Part shown: positions 39,646 to 48,186 of the stretch, piece after piece
Layout: every line of letters begins with the position of its first letter
Position numbering within the stretch: position 1 is the stretch's first letter
NCBI RefSeq assembly: GCF_037963145.1
Contig: NZ_CP150144.1
Location: 2,728,001 to 2,792,000 of the forward strand
Direction: 5' to 3'
DNA length: 64,000 bases
DNA from: Oceanobacillus sp. FSL K6-2867
GTDB taxonomy: Bacteria; Bacillota; Bacilli; Bacillales; Amphibacillaceae
The notes under the pieces: model-generated
Told to the model about the DNA's origin: nothing
Database searches by the model: none
The model's input: only the letters and a program-made list of their open reading frames with translations
Translations under genes and position numbers: made by a program

Positions 39646-40959
39646 TTACAAACTCCAGTAATGATATCCTCTTGCTTCAGATTCTTTTCTGTCAAAGATG
39701 CTTTTAATGTCAATTAACACTTTTGAATCATTTTTGTAAAGCTCTTCCAAGTTATCTAAGGTGTAAGATTCCTGGAATTCCTTGTGAGGAACAGCAAATA
39801 CTACACAATCCAACTCCATTAATTCCTCTTGTTCTACTAAGCGAATGTTAAATTCATTATAAACTTCCTCATTCTCGGCAACAGGATCATGAACAAGTGT
39901 CTCAACACCGTATTCCTGTAATTCTGTAATGATATCGATGATCTTTGTATTTCGGACATCTGGAACATTCTCTTTAAACGTGAGTCCGAAAATAGCTACC
40001 CGTGCACCGTCGATCTCTTGTTTGGCTTTAATCATTTTTTTAATGATATTGCTTGCAATGTATTTTCCCATGTCATCATTAATTTTTCTTCCCGAAAGAA
40101 TGATTTGCGAATGATATCCAAGTTGTTCGGCTTTATAGGTGAAATAATATGGATCAACGCCAATGCAATGTCCGCCAACTAATCCAGGTGTGAAGTTAAG
40201 GAAATTCCACTTCGTTCCAGCAGCTTCCAAGACAGCTTTTGTATTAATATCCATTTTATTAAACACCATTGAAAGCTCATTCATAAATGCAATATTGATA
40301 TCTCGTTGTGAATTCTCAATGACTTTAGCTGCTTCAGCAACTTTAATGGATTCGGCTTCAAATACACCAGCTTCAATAATAGAGCCATAAAGATCAGCTA
40401 TTTCGCGAAGCGCAGACTCGTCCGAACCGGAAACAATTTTTGTGATCTTCGTTAAGGTATTTACTTTGTCACCTGGGTTAATTCGCTCTGGTGAATAACC
40501 AACTTTAAAATCAGTTCCAAATTCCAGACCCGAAACTTCTTCAAGAATTGGAATGCAAACCTCTTCTGTCGTTCCCGGATATACCGTTGACTCATAAACA
40601 ACGATAGAGCCTTTAGTTAAATTCCTTCCAACAGTTTCACTTGCTCCAATTACTGGATTTAAATTAGGTGTCTTATCCGTATTAATAGGAGTTGGTACAG
40701 CTACAATATGAAATTTGCAAGATTGTAACTCTTCCTCCTCACTCGTAAATACTAGGCTCGTTTCTTTGAGGGCTTCGTCGCCAACCTCGTCTGTTACATC
40801 AATCCCGCTTAAATATTTATCCAATTTAGCCTTATTCACATCAAAGCCAACAACATCAAATTTCTTAGCTAGTTCTATTGCTAGTGGCAGACCAACGTAT
40901 CCTAAACCGATAACTGCAATTTTCTCTTCTTTTGCTTGTAATTTCTTAAACAATTCCAT
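39646..40959 (-). CDS. UDP-sugar 6-dehydrogenase (TviB/WbpA type)
   Basis: Oxidises a UDP-hexose or UDP-N-acetylhexosamine to the uronic acid, a precursor for acidic surface polysaccharide. 437 residues. NAD-binding GLGYVGLPLAIELAKKFDVVGFD, and the catalytic Cys265 in VGGHCIGVDPYY. The sequence (NSQRDINIAFMNEL, KWNFLNFTPGLVGGHCIG) is of the Vi-antigen TviB / WbpA type rather than TuaD, so the product may be a UDP-N-acetylhexosaminuronate; substrate not certain. Divergent from galU, which makes UDP-glucose. -10-like TATAAT on the reverse strand at 41112-41117. Confidence 0.9.
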   Translation of the reverse strand: MELFKKLQAKEEKIAVIGLGYVGLPLAIELAKKFDVVGFDVNKAKLDKYLSGIDVTDEVGDEALKETSLVFTSEEEELQSCKFHIVAVPTPINTDKTPNLNPVIGASETVGRNLTKGSIVVYESTVYPGTTEEVCIPILEEVSGLEFGTDFKVGYSPERINPGDKVNTLTKITKIVSGSDESALREIADLYGSIIEAGVFEAESIKVAEAAKVIENSQRDINIAFMNELSMVFNKMDINTKAVLEAAGTKWNFLNFTPGLVGGHCIGVDPYYFTYKAEQLGYHSQIILSGRKINDDMGKYIASNIIKKMIKAKQEIDGARVAIFGLTFKENVPDVRNTKIIDIITELQEYGVETLVHDPVAENEEVYNEFNIRLVEQEELMELDCVVFAVPHKEFQESYTLDNLEELYKNDSKVLIDIKSIFDRKESEARGYHYWSL

Positions 40960-41255
40960 GGTATCGTTGCCTTCCTTTATCTGTATGGTTTATTTCATAT
41001 GAAGCTTTAAGATTAAGTAGTGCTTCTCGGTTCCTAAATGGCACTACATCTTTAAATATTGCTTTTCAAAAATACTATACATCTATATATTGATCTTGTA
41101 TAGCAATTACTATTATACAGATTCTGACTATTTATTGCATTTTTTTGTCGAAAATTGGATAGTAAGTGGCAATATGATAAACTAACACTATCACAAGGTA
41201 AAATAAGAAAACCTTAATAAACGGCTATTTAATTATAATAGAAGGAGAGCATAAG

Positions 41256-42143
41256 ATGAGAGTAACGAAGGCTATAATCCCGGCGGCGGGATTAGGGACA
41301 CGTTTCCTGCCAGCTACAAAAGCACAGCCAAAGGAAATGCTTCCAATTGTGGATAAACCAACGATTCAATATATTGTGGAAGAAGCAGTTGCTTCCGGAA
41401 TAGAAGATATTATTATTATTTCTGGAAGAGGAAAGCGTGCAATAGAGGATCACTTTGATAAGTCTTACGAGCTTGAAGAAACGCTCGCACATAAAGGGAA
41501 GCTCCAAATGCTGGAAATGGTCAAGTCTATTTCGAATTTAGCCAATATCCATTATATCCGACAAAAGGAGCCTCAAGGCTTAGGGCATGCAATTGGCTGT
41601 GCGCACAGCTTTGTAGGAAATGAGCCATTTGCTGTTCTGCTTGGGGATGATATTGTGGAATCAGAAGTACCATGTTTAAAGCAGCTTATCGATGTATTTG
41701 ATAAACACCAATCTTCGGTAATTGGTGTACACGATGTCCCAATGGAGGATGTATCAAAATACGGCATCGTTAAGCCATTAACGCTAAACGATAATGGTTC
41801 TTCTGTTCGAGCGATTGAATCATTAATTGAAAAGCCAGGTCGAGATGAAGCTCCATCTAATTTAGCAATTATGGGAAGATATATACTTTCACCTGAAATT
41901 TTTGATATTCTCGCAAAACAGAAGCCAGGGAAAAATAACGAAATTCAGTTAACGGACGCATTAAATAAGTTAAATGAAAAGGAACAAGTGCTTGCATATA
42001 ACTTTACTGGTGAACGTTATGACATTGGCGGGAAATTAGGATTTGTACAAGCAACCATTGATTTTGCCCTGAATAGACCAGACTTACATAACGAAATTAA
42101 GGCATATATGGAGCAAAAGCTGAAAAGTTTAGAACAACAATAG
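41256..42143 (+). CDS. galU: UTP-glucose-1-phosphate uridylyltransferase
   Basis: Makes UDP-glucose, the donor for wall and capsule glycans. 295 residues. N-terminal nucleotide-binding [30 protein letters not shown] and later conserved [20 protein letters not shown] and [15 protein letters not shown]. Ribosome site AGAAGGAGAGC. Divergent from the dehydrogenase; together they point to an acidic glycan. Confidence 0.95.
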   Translation: MRVTKAIIPAAGLGTRFLPATKAQPKEMLPIVDKPTIQYIVEEAVASGIEDIIIISGRGKRAIEDHFDKSYELEETLAHKGKLQMLEMVKSISNLANIHYIRQKEPQGLGHAIGCAHSFVGNEPFAVLLGDDIVESEVPCLKQLIDVFDKHQSSVIGVHDVPMEDVSKYGIVKPLTLNDNGSSVRAIESLIEKPGRDEAPSNLAIMGRYILSPEIFDILAKQKPGKNNEIQLTDALNKLNEKEQVLAYNFTGERYDIGGKLGFVQATIDFALNRPDLHNEIKAYMEQKLKSLEQQ

Positions 42144-42154
42144 ACACCAGCAAC

Positions 42155-42190
42155 AAAAAGGATCTGCGTTTATCATACCAGGTCCTTTTT
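42155..42190 (+). terminator. Terminator behind galU
   Basis: AAAAAGGATCT and AGGTCCTTTTT (one wobble) with a 14-base loop and a T-run. Confidence 0.8.
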
Positions 42191-42504
42191 GGCGTTAAAC
42201 ATCCATTTTTATTATATATTTGTGTTCAAAGGCAGGATAACGGATTTTTGGTTATATTAAGAGAGCTTTACAAAAAAGGGACAATGTAACAATAAATCAT
42301 ATGGATGATACCTTAATTGTAATGATTTCGACAATTTATTTATTGTTGCCGCTATGGTATAATTCGTTCAGTGTATTTTCGGTCTATTAAGGAAGTGAAC
42401 AAAAGCGGAAGCCTTGCTAATCGCTGGCGAAGAAGCTGAATATGGGTGTCACAGTACAGTTAAATCATATACTTTCTTTACTTTAAAAAAAGGATGACGA
42501 TTTC
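42191..42504 (+). promoter_or_regulatory. Upstream region of the glycan cluster with extended -10 promoter
   Basis: TGGTATAAT at 42355-42363 is an extended -10 (TGN before TATAAT); -35 is weak. Downstream at about 42399 lies GAACAAAAGCGGAAGC, the relative of the repeat near 11486. No coding sequence. This is the likely promoter for the glycosyltransferase block. Confidence 0.45.
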
Positions 42505-43614
42505 GTGGAGAAGAAACGTGTTTTATTTTTTATTTACCAAATGGGTGGCGGTGGAGCTGCTCGAACATTATTGAACATATTAAACAATATCGATAGATCG
42601 AAATTCATTCCAATACTCGTTACATTACAGTACGATGGAAGCTATGAGAAGTATCTAGAGACTGATGTGAAATTTATTAAATTAAAGACGAAACGATTAA
42701 GATCAGCCATTTTCCCATTAGCAAAAGTAATTCGGGAAGAAAAGGCGGATATCGTATTCAGTACGATTCCGAATTATAACACGATAGCCATACTGGGAAA
42801 TTTTTTCTCTTTTACTGGAGCAAAAAACATCGTGCGAGAAGCAGCCTTTTTGGGAGGCAGCCCTGCTGCTGATTTTAAATTAAGACTATACGGGCTTTTA
42901 TACAAACTTTCCAGTCGCGTGATTGCACTCTCCAACGGTGTAAAAGAAAATATTGTAAAGCGTTATAAGGTAAAACGTGAAAAAATTAATGTTATTTATA
43001 ACCCAGTAGATATAGAACGTATTCGAACTAATATAAAAGAGGGAATTCTTCCACAGGAACATCAAACCATATTTAATGGAAATGAAAAAGTAATCATTAC
43101 AGCAGGCAGGCTGGTCCAGGATAAGGATCAACAAACACTGATTAAAGCGTTTGCTGATGTAAGTCGCAGCATCGATGTAAAGCTTGTTATTCTTGGTGAA
43201 GGTGAACTTGGGGGCGAATTGAAGCAGCTTGCTGAAAAACTAGGTGTGGCGCATAAAGTATTTTTTCTTGGATTCCAACAGAATCCATATATCTATTTTG
43301 CCCATGCGGATGTTTTCGTCCTAACCTCGAAACGAGAAGGCTTTGGCCATGTTCTGTCAGAGGCGTTAGCCACAGGAATACCTGTTGTTTCAACGAAGGC
43401 ATACCCTGGTGCTGAAGAAGTATTAAATGCTGGTGAATATGGGCTAATGTGTGAAATTGGAAATGCAGAACAAATAGCAGAAAAAATTTACGAAACATTA
43501 ACCTGGACAGAAGACAGGCGGGATCATGCCATTAAAAAAGGACTAGAGCGTGTGAATACATTCCGCGCACAGAAAATTGTTAAACAATATGAAGATGTAT
43601 TTATGGAAACATAA
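42505..43614 (+). CDS. Family-4 glycosyltransferase
   Basis: GT-B fold glycosyltransferase, 369 residues. N-terminal half begins FFIYQMGGGGAARTLLNIL, the acceptor side; the C-terminal half has VIITAGRLVQDKDQQTLIKAF and the E-x7-E motif SKREGFGHVLSEALATGIPVVS that binds the nucleotide sugar. GTG start at 42505, set by AAAAGGATGA. First gene of the glycan cluster; donor and acceptor unknown. Confidence 0.9.
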   Translation: MEKKRVLFFIYQMGGGGAARTLLNILNNIDRSKFIPILVTLQYDGSYEKYLETDVKFIKLKTKRLRSAIFPLAKVIREEKADIVFSTIPNYNTIAILGNFFSFTGAKNIVREAAFLGGSPAADFKLRLYGLLYKLSSRVIALSNGVKENIVKRYKVKREKINVIYNPVDIERIRTNIKEGILPQEHQTIFNGNEKVIITAGRLVQDKDQQTLIKAFADVSRSIDVKLVILGEGELGGELKQLAEKLGVAHKVFFLGFQQNPYIYFAHADVFVLTSKREGFGHVLSEALATGIPVVSTKAYPGAEEVLNAGEYGLMCEIGNAEQIAEKIYETLTWTEDRRDHAIKKGLERVNTFRAQKIVKQYEDVFMET

Positions 43615-43653
43615 CCAAGACAGAATAAAATGTTGAACAGGAGTTGAAGGAGT

Positions 43654-44814
43654 ATGCATACTCCAAAGCGTGTTGTTCAGTTAACAACTGTACACCACCC
43701 ATATGATCCCAGGATCTATCATAAAGAGTGTAAGTCATTGCAAAAGGCAGGTTTTGATGTGACTTTAATCGCCCAAGAAGGCGATCAGAAATCAAATGGA
43801 GATAAACCAATAAAACATATACCATTAAAAAAATATAAAAGCAGATTAAAAAGGATGACAGTTGGCGCATTTGCAGCTTTTAAAGAAGCGAAAAAATTAA
43901 ACGCAGACATCTATCACTTTCATGATCCAGAGCTTTTGCCGATAGCATGGCTGTTAAAAAATAAAGACAATGTCGTCGTTTATGATATTCATGAAGATTA
44001 CATTACAAGCATTCTGCAAAAAGATTATATGTCATTGCCAATCAGAAAAATGATTGCGTCTATTTATAGATTAATGGAACGCTTTTTTGCTCGGAACTTT
44101 GAATTATGTCTTGCGGAAAAATATTATAAGGATATTTATCCGACGGGGACGTGTATTCTAAATTACCCGACAGTTAATGAAAAGTTTTTAAATAGCAAAC
44201 GTGAAACCCCTGCAGAGAATAAAGTCCTGTATACTGGAAATGTGTCCGTTGTACGAGGTGCAATGTTTCACGCTCGCATACCGGTAATTGATGAAGAGAT
44301 TGAAATGCATTTCGTAGGTAAATGTCCAAGTGACCTGGCAGAAAAAATGTACGAGGCAGCTGGAGATAAGAAAGCAAACTTAAAAATTGAAGGAATCGAC
44401 CAGTTTATCGAAAAAGAAGTAATTGAGGATCGCTACCTTCAAACAAATTGGCTGGCAGGGATAGCCCTTTTCCCGCCAACGGAGCATTATATGAAAAAAG
44501 AACTGACCAAGTTTTTTGAATATATGAATGCAGGGCTGCCGATAATCTGCTCTAACTTTCCTGTCTGGAAAAAATTTATGGAAACCTATCAGTGCGGTAT
44601 AGCTGTTGACCCATATGATGATGAAGCGATAAGAAAGGCAATTTCTTATCTTAAAAATAACCCTGAAGAAGCAAAACGCATGGGGGAGAATGGGAAAAAA
44701 GCTGTTGCAGAGGAACTGAACTGGTATACAGAAGAGCAAAAATTAATTTCCTGGTATTATAAATTGCTTGATTTAGAAAAGAAAAGTATGCGGGAAGAAG
44801 GAATCGGTGATTAA
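43654..44814 (+). CDS. Glycosyltransferase (GT-B, group 1 type)
   Basis: 386 residues. TTVHHPYDPRIYHKECKSLQKAGFDVTLIAQ and DIYHFHDPELLPIAWLL are typical of GT4 relatives acting on cell-surface glycans; the C-terminal domain ends with a KFFEYMNAGLPIICSNFPVW motif. Ribosome site AGGAG at 43639-43643 is well spaced for ATG 43654. Its stop is immediately followed by the ATG of the next gene. Confidence 0.85.
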   Translation: MHTPKRVVQLTTVHHPYDPRIYHKECKSLQKAGFDVTLIAQEGDQKSNGDKPIKHIPLKKYKSRLKRMTVGAFAAFKEAKKLNADIYHFHDPELLPIAWLLKNKDNVVVYDIHEDYITSILQKDYMSLPIRKMIASIYRLMERFFARNFELCLAEKYYKDIYPTGTCILNYPTVNEKFLNSKRETPAENKVLYTGNVSVVRGAMFHARIPVIDEEIEMHFVGKCPSDLAEKMYEAAGDKKANLKIEGIDQFIEKEVIEDRYLQTNWLAGIALFPPTEHYMKKELTKFFEYMNAGLPIICSNFPVWKKFMETYQCGIAVDPYDDEAIRKAISYLKNNPEEAKRMGENGKKAVAEELNWYTEEQKLISWYYKLLDLEKKSMREEGIGD

Positions 44815-45588
44815 ATGAAACAAGATCCACTTATATCGGTAATTACCCCTGCCTATAATGCAGAGCGGTTTATCGGAGATACGATTGATTCTGTTTTGAA
44901 TCAAACGTACTCTAATTGGGAAATGGTGATTGTGGATGATCGTTCCACTGATAATACAACGTCGATTGTGGAAGAATATAGGAAGCGTGACAATCGAATT
45001 AAGCTAATTGTTCTTGAGGAGAACAGCGGTTCAGCTGTAGCGCGTAATACAGCAATGGAGAATGCTAAAGGTCGCTATATTGCTTTTCTTGACAGTGATG
45101 ATCGTTGGCTGCCAGAAAAACTGGACAAACAACTCCGATTTATGCAAAACAACGACATCGCTTTTTCCTTCACAAAGTATGTCCGAATTTTAGAGGATGG
45201 GACTAAAACAAATGCTGTGAGCAGCACCCCAGAATCTGTAAATTACGATGATTTAATGAAACGATGTGTAATTGGCTGTTTAACCGTTATGCTTGACCGA
45301 GATAAGGTTGGTCATTTGAAAATGGTCAATATCCGAACAAGGCAGGATTATGTTTATTGGTTAACCATTACGAAAAAGGGTTTCCTTGCTTATGGACTTC
45401 CCGAAATATTAGCCGAATACCGCCTTGTTGGCAATTCAATCTCAAGTAATAAGTGGAAAGCTGCAAAACGAAACTGGTATGTTTTCAGGAAAATTGAAAA
45501 GCAAAGCTTGCCGAAAAGCATATGGTACTTTGCGCATTATGTAATAAGGTCCATTATGGATCTTATTAGATGGAGAACGAAGCGATGA
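44815..45588 (+). CDS. Family-2 glycosyltransferase
   Basis: 257 residues. N-terminal ISVITPAYNAERFIGDTIDSVLNQTYSNWEMVIVDDRSTD and the DxD-type FLDSDDRWLPEKL are the GT-A nucleotide-sugar and metal-binding motifs. ATG abuts the preceding stop, so translation is coupled. Sugar specificity unknown. Confidence 0.9.
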   Translation: MKQDPLISVITPAYNAERFIGDTIDSVLNQTYSNWEMVIVDDRSTDNTTSIVEEYRKRDNRIKLIVLEENSGSAVARNTAMENAKGRYIAFLDSDDRWLPEKLDKQLRFMQNNDIAFSFTKYVRILEDGTKTNAVSSTPESVNYDDLMKRCVIGCLTVMLDRDKVGHLKMVNIRTRQDYVYWLTITKKGFLAYGLPEILAEYRLVGNSISSNKWKAAKRNWYVFRKIEKQSLPKSIWYFAHYVIRSIMDLIRWRTKR

Positions 45589-45729
45589 TTATAATTATTA
45601 TCGAAAATACATTTATATAAAGAACACTGATTATAATCATAATACATTTTTTGTTAAAGCGATAAATCAATAATCAGGTAATAATTGATTAAGCTTTTAG
45701 GCTTTTAATATTAGGCGGTGTCATGAATA

Positions 45730-46530
45730 ATGAAAAATTATATGCAAGAAATGCTGAAGAGAAAAGATTTATTATTTTACTTAGTCAAGTCCGGGTTGAA
45801 GGCAGAGCACCGGAATAGTTACTTAGGATATTTTTGGTGGTTGCTGGATCCATTATTGAATGTATTGGTGTACTACTTCCTAGTCGTAATCGTACTGGGG
45901 AGAACCCATGATGAGTTTTCATATCCACTCTTTTTAGTCATTGGATTAGTCGCTTGGCGTTGGATAAGTACAAGCATCAACTCATCATCAAAATCCATCT
46001 TAAGGTACAGCTCGATTATTAATCAGGTATCTTTGCCAAAAGCGCTATTTCCATTATCGTTTACGTTAACACAGTTATTTAACTTTGCATTTGGTTTAAT
46101 TGTAATTGCGTTATTCCTAGCAATTTATGGCGTTGTACCAACATGGCATATTGCATACCTGCCATTAATTATTTTTATTCAATTAACGGTACATTTGGCG
46201 TTAGGACTTGTTCTCGGATTTATTACGATTTTTGTTCGAGATATTGAGAATCTAATGACATATATTACACGTATTTTCTTCTACGCTTCCCCGATCATCT
46301 GGGAAGGTGGACGTTTAATCAGAAGTGGAAAGGTGCCTGACTGGCTTGTACCATTGATTGAATACAATCCAGTAGCGATTATAGTTACAGCCTATCGAGA
46401 TATTTTGATGTTCCACCAAACACCAAATTTGATTGGTCTTGGAATTCTTTTCTTAATCGCAATTATTATAGGAACCTTTATGATTTATTATTACAGTAAA
46501 AACGAACATAAAATTATTAAGGCATTATAG
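45730..46530 (+). CDS. TagG-like ABC-2 permease
   Basis: Membrane component of a teichoic-acid or polysaccharide exporter. 266 residues, six helices, the N-terminal cytoplasmic stretch KSGLKAEHRNSYLGYFWWLLDPLLNVLVYYF and the C-terminal EYNPVAIIVTAYRDILMF are typical of TagG/Wzm. Works with the ATPase encoded next, 29 bases downstream. Could export the lipid-linked polymer made by this cluster. Confidence 0.9.
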   Translation: MKNYMQEMLKRKDLLFYLVKSGLKAEHRNSYLGYFWWLLDPLLNVLVYYFLVVIVLGRTHDEFSYPLFLVIGLVAWRWISTSINSSSKSILRYSSIINQVSLPKALFPLSFTLTQLFNFAFGLIVIALFLAIYGVVPTWHIAYLPLIIFIQLTVHLALGLVLGFITIFVRDIENLMTYITRIFFYASPIIWEGGRLIRSGKVPDWLVPLIEYNPVAIIVTAYRDILMFHQTPNLIGLGILFLIAIIIGTFMIYYYSKNEHKIIKAL

Positions 46531-46559
46531 GTATGTCATATTTAAAATGAGGGGTAGAC

Positions 46560-48161
46560 ATGCAGGATCAAACGAAACATAATACGCACGAATCGCAAGA
46601 GGATGTTATCGTTGCTAAGAATATAGGTGTTTCCTTTTATGACCGTGGCTATCAGGATGATATAAAATCACGTGTATTTGGCATGTTCGCTAAAAAAGAG
46701 AAAAAGAAAAAGGAAAAAGTCTGGCCATTAAAGGATATAGATTTTACAGGTCACCAAGGAGAAATCCTCGGCATTATCGGTTCCAATGGAGCTGGAAAGA
46801 CGACATTAAGTAAAATCATTGCAGGAATTTTGCAGCAAGATAAAGGGACAATGCACGTTGATGGTAAGGTAACTGCATTATTCTCATTTGGAATGGGCTT
46901 CAATAAAGAGCTGACTGGAAGAGAGAATGTTTATTTAAATGGCATGATGCTTGGAGTCAGTAAATCATTGATTAATCATTATATTGATGATATCCATGAG
47001 TTCTCAGATATCGGAGATTTTATTGACCAGCCAATGAAATATTATTCCAGTGGTATGAAAGCAAGACTCGGATTCAGTGTCGCGGCCCATTTAGAGCCTG
47101 AGGTGCTTATCCTTGACGAAGCATTAAATACAGGGGATGCGCGTTTTAGCAAAAAAGCTGCTGTGAAAATGAAAGAGCTTGTAAAACAGGCTAAAATGGT
47201 AATTATTGTTACACACAGCCTAAGATACGCACAGCGAAATTGTGATCGATTAATGTGGATCAATCAGGGTGTGGTAAAGGAAATTGGTGATCCGAAAGAG
47301 ATTGTTGCGCATTATAAAGCAACAGTCCCTGCGCCACCTAAACGCAAACGAAGCCTGGAACTAAACAAAACGGAGAGCTCGGTTAAAGATAAAACGATTG
47401 TTCGGGCTACAAATGTGGGTATTTCCTATGAACTTAATACAGGCACATTCTGGGCGTTAAAGGATGTTAATTTTGAAATAAAAGAAGGCGAAGTAGTTGG
47501 GATCATCGGTCATAATGGTGCTGGAAAAAGTACACTTTGCAAAGTGCTGACAAATATCCTGAAGCCAGACCAAGGCGATATTCAGCTAGAAGGGGAAACC
47601 TCTTCCCTTTTAGGGTATGGAACAGGTTTTAATGCACAATTATCTGGAAGAGACAATATTTTCCTGAATGCGATGCTTCTTGGGATACCTAAAAAAAGAG
47701 TACAAGCGAAATATGACGAAATTGTTGAATTTTCCGGACTGAAAAAATCCATTGATAAACCAGTAAAACAATATTCATCTGGTATGAAATCAAGGCTCGG
47801 CTTTAGCATTGCCGCTATATTGAAGCCTGATATATTTATTATTGATGAAGCACTCTCAACTGGTGACATGGCATTTCAGCAAAAAGCAAGTGAACGAATC
47901 CAAGACATGATGTCTCATGCAAAAGCAGTTATTATCGTTTCGCACAGTATGAACTTTGTGGAAAAAGTATGCACTAGAGGAATCTGGATGGAGCGTGGAC
48001 AGGTTCGCTTTGATGGAACTGCGGAAGAGGCAGTTGCTGCATATCGAGAATCACTTGGCATAAGTAAAACTGGAAACGCGAATAAAAAAGTTGTAAAACA
48101 AATAAGAAAGCAAGTTTTTAAACAGGAATCTCCCAAGAAACCTGTAGAAAATAAAGAATAA
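46560..48161 (+). CDS. TagH-like ABC ATPase with two fused nucleotide-binding domains
   Basis: 533 residues, twice the usual single-domain TagH core. First NBD: Walker A GSNGAGKTT (74-82), signature SSGMKARLGFS, Walker B EVLILDEAL. Second NBD: Walker A GHNGAGKST (317-325), signature SSGMKSRLGFS, Walker B DIFIIDEAL. Both also keep the switch His (VTHS, VSHS). The linker at about 255-280 is Pro/Lys-rich. An internal duplication would let one polypeptide serve both ATP sites of a dimer; only one permease gene is next to it. Confidence 0.9.
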   Translation: MQDQTKHNTHESQEDVIVAKNIGVSFYDRGYQDDIKSRVFGMFAKKEKKKKEKVWPLKDIDFTGHQGEILGIIGSNGAGKTTLSKIIAGILQQDKGTMHVDGKVTALFSFGMGFNKELTGRENVYLNGMMLGVSKSLINHYIDDIHEFSDIGDFIDQPMKYYSSGMKARLGFSVAAHLEPEVLILDEALNTGDARFSKKAAVKMKELVKQAKMVIIVTHSLRYAQRNCDRLMWINQGVVKEIGDPKEIVAHYKATVPAPPKRKRSLELNKTESSVKDKTIVRATNVGISYELNTGTFWALKDVNFEIKEGEVVGIIGHNGAGKSTLCKVLTNILKPDQGDIQLEGETSSLLGYGTGFNAQLSGRDNIFLNAMLLGIPKKRVQAKYDEIVEFSGLKKSIDKPVKQYSSGMKSRLGFSIAAILKPDIFIIDEALSTGDMAFQQKASERIQDMMSHAKAVIIVSHSMNFVEKVCTRGIWMERGQVRFDGTAEEAVAAYRESLGISKTGNANKKVVKQIRKQVFKQESPKKPVENKE

Positions 48162-48186
48162 TGGTACCGTTTGGTGGTGACAAGAA

